56,758 nucleotides of DNA from Arthrobacter sp. B0490. Its GTDB lineage: Bacteria; Actinomycetota; Actinomycetes; Actinomycetales; Micrococcaceae. The notes below the pieces were generated by a model. That model ran no database searches. It was not told the DNA's origin and saw nothing but the letters and a program-made list of their open reading frames with translations. Location of the stretch: NCBI RefSeq assembly GCF_002929355.1, contig NZ_PJIR01000016.1, positions 1 to 56,758 on the forward strand, given 5' to 3'. A program made the translations under genes and the position numbers. How positions within the stretch are numbered: position 1 is the first letter of the stretch; each line of letters begins with the position of its first letter. Below, in pieces: positions 52,609 to 56,758 of the stretch.

Positions 52609-55600
52609 CGGCGGCCTCCCCCTTTGTCCCGGAGATCCTCGCCGGATGGCTCCCGTCGCAGCGCTGGTTCCCCGTGAAGGGGGAGTCGGTGGACCTGAAG
52701 GTCGTCGGCGGGACGGTCCTGGAGGACCCGGCCGGCGCCGCAGGCTTCGAGGTGCACTTCCTGGCCGTCGGGTCGGGGCGCCACACCAGCGTCGTCAGCG
52801 TGCCGATCAGTTACCGCTCGGCACCGCTCGACGGCGCGGCGGCCGGCCTCATCGGCCGGGTGGACCACCCGGAGCTCGGTGCGCGATGGGCGTACGACGC
52901 GACCCATGACGCCGACTTCGTGCGGCTCTGGGTCGATTTCATCCTGACCCGCGCCACGACGACGGACGGCCGGCTGACCGGCGTCGTCATCAAGGCGCCC
53001 GCCCACCAGGAGCCGGGCACCGCCCAGCCCGTCAAGGTGCTGCAGGGCGAGCAGTCCAACACGTCGGTGGTCTACGGTTCGGGCCCGGGGTCGATGATCG
53101 TGAAGTTCTTCCGGGTGCTCGCCGCCGGTGAGAGCCCGGACGTCCAGATCAGCGCCGAGCTGACCGCCGGCGGCTCCACGGACACCCCCGACACCTTCGG
53201 CTGGGTGACGGGGACGTGGCAGGAAGCGGACAGCGAGCCCGGCCACCCCGTGACGGGCCACGTCAGCGTGCTGCGGGACTTCGTCGAGGGGAGCACCGAC
53301 GCCTGGCGCACCGCATCGGTCGCAGCCTCGACCGCCGCCGACTTCACGGCCGAGGCCCGCAGCCTGGGCCGTGCCGTGGCGCGCATCCACCACCAGCTCG
53401 ACGGGGCCTTCGGAAGCCGCACGGCCACCGAGGCCGAGAAGAAGGAGTTCAAGGAGGCCCTCGCGCAGCGCATCCGCTGGGCGTGGGACGAGGCGGGCGA
53501 CGTCGTCGGTCCCCTCGGCGCCGAGGTGGACCGCATCATCCGCGAGATCGGGGCTCTGGAGGACATCCCTCCCCTGCAGCGCATCCACGCCGACCTGCAC
53601 CTCGGCCAGGTGCTGCAGGCGCCGGACGGAACCTGGCTCGTCATCGACTTCGAAGGTGAGCCGCTCCGGCCCACCGCGGAGCGGAGTGTCCCGGACGTGC
53701 CGGTACGCGACGTCGTCGGCATGATCCGCTCGCTCGAGTACGCAGCCGCGTCCCGCGGCGCCGCGCTGATCGGATCGCCAGAAGCCGCCGAGACCGAGCA
53801 GTGGTCCGACGCGGCCCGCGACGCATTCCTCGAGGGGTACGCGGCGGAGGCCGGTGCCCCCGTGGACACCGCGGGCCCGCTGTTCCGGGCCCTCTGGCTC
53901 GACAAGGCCCTGTACGAAGTCGTCTACGAGATCCGCAACAGGCCCGACTGGGTCGAGATGCCCGCCCGGGATGTCCGCCGTACCCTCGGCGCACAGTCCG
54001 GCACGGACGCAACGAAAGCAGCTGACATGAATCCCCCCAAGAAGGCCGGCCCCGCCAAGGGCGCAGGCAAGGAAACCCTCGCGGGCAAGGCGGCGAAGGC
54101 CGTCACCGGCACCGCGAAGGCGGTCGCCGACAAGGCGAAGAGCACGACGGCGGGCATCGCCGAGAAGGCGAAGGAGGTCGCCCCGGAGACGAAGGGCCCG
54201 ACCCCGGCCCCCGCGGCCGACCTCACGCCCGCCACCGTCGAGCCGTCCGTGCTGCAGCAGGTGTCGGAGGGCTCGTACCACCAGCCCCACGCCGTGCTGG
54301 GTGCGCACCTCAGCGACGACGACGTCGTCACCATCCGGACGCTGCGCCGCCTCGCGCGCTCCGTCGTCGTCCTGACCGCCTCCGGCCGGACGGAGCTGCG
54401 GCACGAGCACAACGGCATCTGGGTCGGCGTCCTTGCTGCCGAGAACCCGGGCCACGTCCCCGACTACCGGCTCGAGGTGACGTACGAGGGCGATCCGATA
54501 GTCGTCGACGACCCCTACCGGTTCCTGCCGACGCTCGGCGAGATCGACATGCACCTCATCGGTGAAGGCCGGCACGAGACCCTGTGGACGGCGCTCGGCG
54601 CACACGTCCGCCACTACTCCTCCGTCCTCGGCGACATCGAGGGCGTGTCCTTCGCGGTGTGGGCCCCCAACGCCCGTGCCGTCCAGGTCATGGGCGACTT
54701 CAACGGCTGGGACGGCAGCGTCAACGCCATGCGGGCGCTCGGCAGCTCGGGCATCTGGGAGATCTTCATCCCCGGGGCCGGCGCCGGCACCTGCTACAAG
54801 TTCCACATCCTCGGCAGCGACGGGCAGTGGCGCGAGAAGGCAGACCCCATGGCGCGCGGCACCGAGGTCCCGCCGCTCACCGGCTCGAAGGTCGTCGAAT
54901 CCACCTACGCCTTCCAGGACGACGAGTGGATGCAGGCCCGCGCGGCCGGCGATCCCCACAACGGGCCCATGAGCGTCTACGAGGTGCACCTCGGTTCCTG
55001 GCGCCAGGGACTGAGCTACCGGGAACTCGCCGAACAGCTCGTGGAGTACGTCTCCTGGCAGGGTTTCACCCACGTGGAACTCATGCCGGTCGCCGAGCAC
55101 CCGTTCGGCGGCTCGTGGGGCTACCAGGTCACGTCCTACTTCGCGCCGACCTCGCGCTTCGGATCACCGGACGACTTCCGGTACCTGGTCGACAGGCTCC
55201 ACCAGGCCGGGATCGGCGTCATCATGGACTGGGTGCCCGCACACTTCCCGAAGGACGCCTGGGCACTCGCGAACTTCGACGGCGGCACGCTGTACGAGCA
55301 CGGGGACCCGTTCCTGGGCGAACACCGCGACTGGGGCACGCTCATCTTCGACTTCGGCCGCCGTGAGGTCCGCAACTTCCTGGTCGCGAACGCCCTGTAC
55401 TGGCTCGAGGAGTTCCACATCGACGGCCTGCGCGTCGACGCCGTCGCCTCGATGCTGTACCTGAACTACTCCCGGGAGGAGGGCCAGTGGCGTCCGAACA
55501 AGTTCGGCGGCCAGGAGAACCTCGAAGCCATCTCCTTCCTGCAGGAGGTGAACGCCACCGCCTACAAGCGCGCACCGGGCATCGTCATGGTGGCCGAGGA

Positions 55601-56405
55601 GTCGACGGCCTTCGACGGCGTCACCCGGCCGACCAGTGCCGACGGCCTGGGTTTCGGTATCAAGTGGAACATGGGCTGGATGCACGACACCCTCGAGTAC
55701 ATCTCGGAGGACCCGGTCAACCGTGTGCACCACCACGGCAAGGCCACCTTCTCGATGGTCTACGCCTACACCGAGAACTTCATGCTCCCCATCAGCCATG
55801 ACGAGGTGGTGCACGGCAAGGGCTCGCTCCTGCGCAAGATGCCGGGCGACCGCTGGCAGCAGCTGGCGAACGTCCGTGCCTATCTCGCCTTCCAGTGGGC
55901 GCACCCGGGCAAGCAGCTCATCTTCATGGGTACGGAGTTCGCGCAGGAGGCGGAGTGGGCCGAGCAGCACAGTCTCGACTGGTGGCTGACCGAGACGCCG
56001 TCACATCAGGGTGTCCAGCACCTGGTCCGAGCGCTCAACGCCGTGTACCGCGAGACCCCGGCGCTCTATGCGCGGGACAACGAGCCCGCCGGGTTCCAGT
56101 GGATCGACGAGAACGACGGCGCGCACAACACGCTGTCCTTCATCCGGTGGGACCATCAGGGCAACCCGATCGTGTGCATCGCCAACTTCGCAGGAGGCCC
56201 GCACGAGGGATTCCGTGTCGGCCTGCCGTGGGCGGGGGAGTGGACCGAGGTCCTCAACACCGACTCCGCGGAGTTCGGTGGCTCGGGAGTGGGCAATGCA
56301 GGACCCATCACCGCCCGGGAGGGAGCCCACAACGGTCAGCCCGCCTACGGCGACGTGCGCGTACCCCCTCTCGGGGTGCTCTACCTCAAGCCCGCCACTT
56401 CCTGA
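52605..56405 (+). CDS. glgB: Maltokinase-glycogen branching enzyme fusion
   Basis: A 1266-residue two-enzyme protein. Residues 1-~470 are maltokinase (Mak/Pep2): N-terminal cap [12 protein letters not shown], catalytic HADLHLGQ (Asp330) and DFEGEP (Asp348). Residues ~475-545 are an Ala/Lys-rich linker of repeated KAxKA-type segments resembling LEA-like helices. The branching enzyme follows: N1 domain, CBM48 ([17 protein letters not shown], from ~680), and a GH13 barrel with Asp945 (LRVDAVASM), Glu998 (VAEES) and Asp1066 (SHDEVVHG). The frame is continuous with normal codon use. An in-frame ATG at 54027 (residue 475), at the linker, probably marks the ancestral glgB start and could still initiate a separate GlgB. 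Its start overlaps treS (ATGA). Confidence 0.94.
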   Translation: MTAASPFVPEILAGWLPSQRWFPVKGESVDLKVVGGTVLEDPAGAAGFEVHFLAVGSGRHTSVVSVPISYRSAPLDGAAAGLIGRVDHPELGARWAYDATHDADFVRLWVDFILTRATTTDGRLTGVVIKAPAHQEPGTAQPVKVLQGEQSNTSVVYGSGPGSMIVKFFRVLAAGESPDVQISAELTAGGSTDTPDTFGWVTGTWQEADSEPGHPVTGHVSVLRDFVEGSTDAWRTASVAASTAADFTAEARSLGRAVARIHHQLDGAFGSRTATEAEKKEFKEALAQRIRWAWDEAGDVVGPLGAEVDRIIREIGALEDIPPLQRIHADLHLGQVLQAPDGTWLVIDFEGEPLRPTAERSVPDVPVRDVVGMIRSLEYAAASRGAALIGSPEAAETEQWSDAARDAFLEGYAAEAGAPVDTAGPLFRALWLDKALYEVVYEIRNRPDWVEMPARDVRRTLGAQSGTDATKAADMNPPKKAGPAKGAGKETLAGKAAKAVTGTAKAVADKAKSTTAGIAEKAKEVAPETKGPTPAPAADLTPATVEPSVLQQVSEGSYHQPHAVLGAHLSDDDVVTIRTLRRLARSVVVLTASGRTELRHEHNGIWVGVLAAENPGHVPDYRLEVTYEGDPIVVDDPYRFLPTLGEIDMHLIGEGRHETLWTALGAHVRHYSSVLGDIEGVSFAVWAPNARAVQVMGDFNGWDGSVNAMRALGSSGIWEIFIPGAGAGTCYKFHILGSDGQWREKADPMARGTEVPPLTGSKVVESTYAFQDDEWMQARAAGDPHNGPMSVYEVHLGSWRQGLSYRELAEQLVEYVSWQGFTHVELMPVAEHPFGGSWGYQVTSYFAPTSRFGSPDDFRYLVDRLHQAGIGVIMDWVPAHFPKDAWALANFDGGTLYEHGDPFLGEHRDWGTLIFDFGRREVRNFLVANALYWLEEFHIDGLRVDAVASMLYLNYSREEGQWRPNKFGGQENLEAISFLQEVNATAYKRAPGIVMVAEESTAFDGVTRPTSADGLGFGIKWNMGWMHDTLEYISEDPVNRVHHHGKATFSMVYAYTENFMLPISHDEVVHGKGSLLRKMPGDRWQQLANVRAYLAFQWAHPGKQLIFMGTEFAQEAEWAEQHSLDWWLTETPSHQGVQHLVRALNAVYRETPALYARDNEPAGFQWIDENDGAHNTLSFIRWDHQGNPIVCIANFAGGPHEGFRVGLPWAGEWTEVLNTDSAEFGGSGVGNAGPITAREGAHNGQPAYGDVRVPPLGVLYLKPATS

Positions 56406-56417
56406 CACGGCCGGCAG

Positions 56418-56457
56418 GCGGCGGCGGACCCTCGACGGGAGGGTCCGCCGCCGCTTT
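56418..56457 (+). terminator. Terminator of the glgE operon
   Basis: Perfect 16-bp stem (56418-56433 and 56439-56454) with loop GACGG, followed by TTT: a textbook intrinsic terminator 13 nt past the stop. Confidence 0.92.
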
Positions 56458-56484
56458 GCATCCACCGGGAGGCGGTGCTACTGT
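56456..56484 (+). promoter_or_regulatory. Candidate upstream rRNA promoter (P1)
   Basis: TTGCAT (56456-56461), 17-nt spacer, TACTGT (56479-56484), overlapping the end of the glgB terminator. Confidence 0.4.
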
Positions 56485-56595
56485 TTATATCCGCGCTGAT
56501 GAAGTCATCTGGTCGGCCGACAACCACAGAACCGAGATACCTCTCCTGCCTCCATGGCCCGGAGAAGAGGATCGGGAATGCGGGAACCGGCCGAT

Positions 56596-56624
56596 TTGGA
56601 GAACGGAACCGGCAGCGGTAGGCT
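56596..56624 (+). promoter_or_regulatory. Candidate main rRNA promoter
   Basis: TTGGAG (56596-56601), exactly 17-nt spacer, TAGGCT (56619-56624), predicting a start near 56631 and a leader that runs into the boxA region. Confidence 0.65.
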
Positions 56625-56684
56625 TGTGAAGTTGCTTCGGAGCGAGGACATGATGGTTTGGTCGTGTTTGGTGCCGGTAGCTCC

Positions 56685-56758
56685 TGTTGTTTGAGAACTC
56701 AATAGTGTGCCAAGTTTGTTGATACCGATTGTTTTTTGATTGGTTGAATTTGCTGGTT
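56685..56758 (+). other. rRNA operon leader with boxA-like antitermination site
   Basis: TGTTGTTTGAGAACT (56685-56699) matches the boxA of rRNA leaders, and the following sequence (TCAATAGTGTGCC and the AT-rich part to the window end) is the leader that directly precedes 16S rRNA in Arthrobacter-like bacteria. The rRNA gene itself would begin beyond the window. No gene is seen between 56406 and 56758. Confidence 0.85.

Overview
The window is high-GC actinobacterial chromosome, most likely from an Arthrobacter-like member of the Micrococcaceae. Support: very GC-rich third codon positions, the SenX3-RegX3, CarD, proteasome-activator (Bpa) and GlgE gene sets, the lpqE-carD-ispD-ispF-cysS-rlmB order also known from mycobacteria, and a terminal stretch with the boxA-like leader that precedes 16S rRNA in this family. 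Nothing looks like a phage, transposon, integron or CRISPR array. It is an ordinary core region with several unusual gene architectures and regulatory sites. Genus placement is inference.

Layout. 1-3.9 kb: end of an unrecognised gene, phosphomannomutase (minus), a RecQ-family helicase with a ComF-like phosphoribosyltransferase tail, tRNA-Ser(GCU). 4-13.8 kb: S9 prolyl oligopeptidase, FAD/NAD(P)-binding protein, a very large secreted nuclease/5'-nucleotidase, a septum-formation-type lipoprotein, tRNA-Ser(UGA). 13.8-18.7 kb: quinone oxidoreductase, FUSC membrane protein, CstA with its small YbdD/YjiX partner. 18.7-22.7 kb: ABC-2 exporter divergent from a DesK/DesR-like two-component system, with a perfect 11-bp inverted repeat between them. 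22.7-28 kb: bacterial proteasome activator, a conserved hypothetical, a sigma-like/transmembrane fusion, aldo/keto reductase, methionine aminopeptidase divergent from a small XRE regulator, tRNA-Thr(CGU). 28-34.7 kb: phosphonatase-like HAD protein, the tmk-holB-lipoprotein hydrolase operon, a cystathionine gamma-synthase-like enzyme, DUF2516, a methyltransferase. 34.9-39 kb: gpmA, phoU, senX3-regX3, an LpqE-like lipoprotein. 39.3-43.8 kb: carD, ispD, ispF, cysS, rlmB. 43.8-56.4 kb: glgX, glgP and glgE-treS-(maltokinase-glgB fusion), a complete GlgE alpha-glucan/trehalose gene set. 56.4-56.76 kb: promoters and leader of an rRNA operon whose genes lie beyond the window.

How the genes work together. 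TreS converts trehalose to maltose, maltokinase makes maltose-1-phosphate, GlgE polymerises it, and GlgB branches the product; both activities of the last two-step pair except GlgE sit in one polypeptide (maltokinase plus GlgB). GlgX and GlgP degrade the polymer. SenX3-RegX3 and PhoU sense phosphate. A PHO-box-like direct repeat lies upstream of senX3 and a weaker one upstream of the secreted nuclease/nucleotidase, which would make that enzyme a plausible phosphate-scavenging target. Many genes appear to be leaderless: a TANNNT -10 hexamer lies 6-7 nt before the ATG or GTG.
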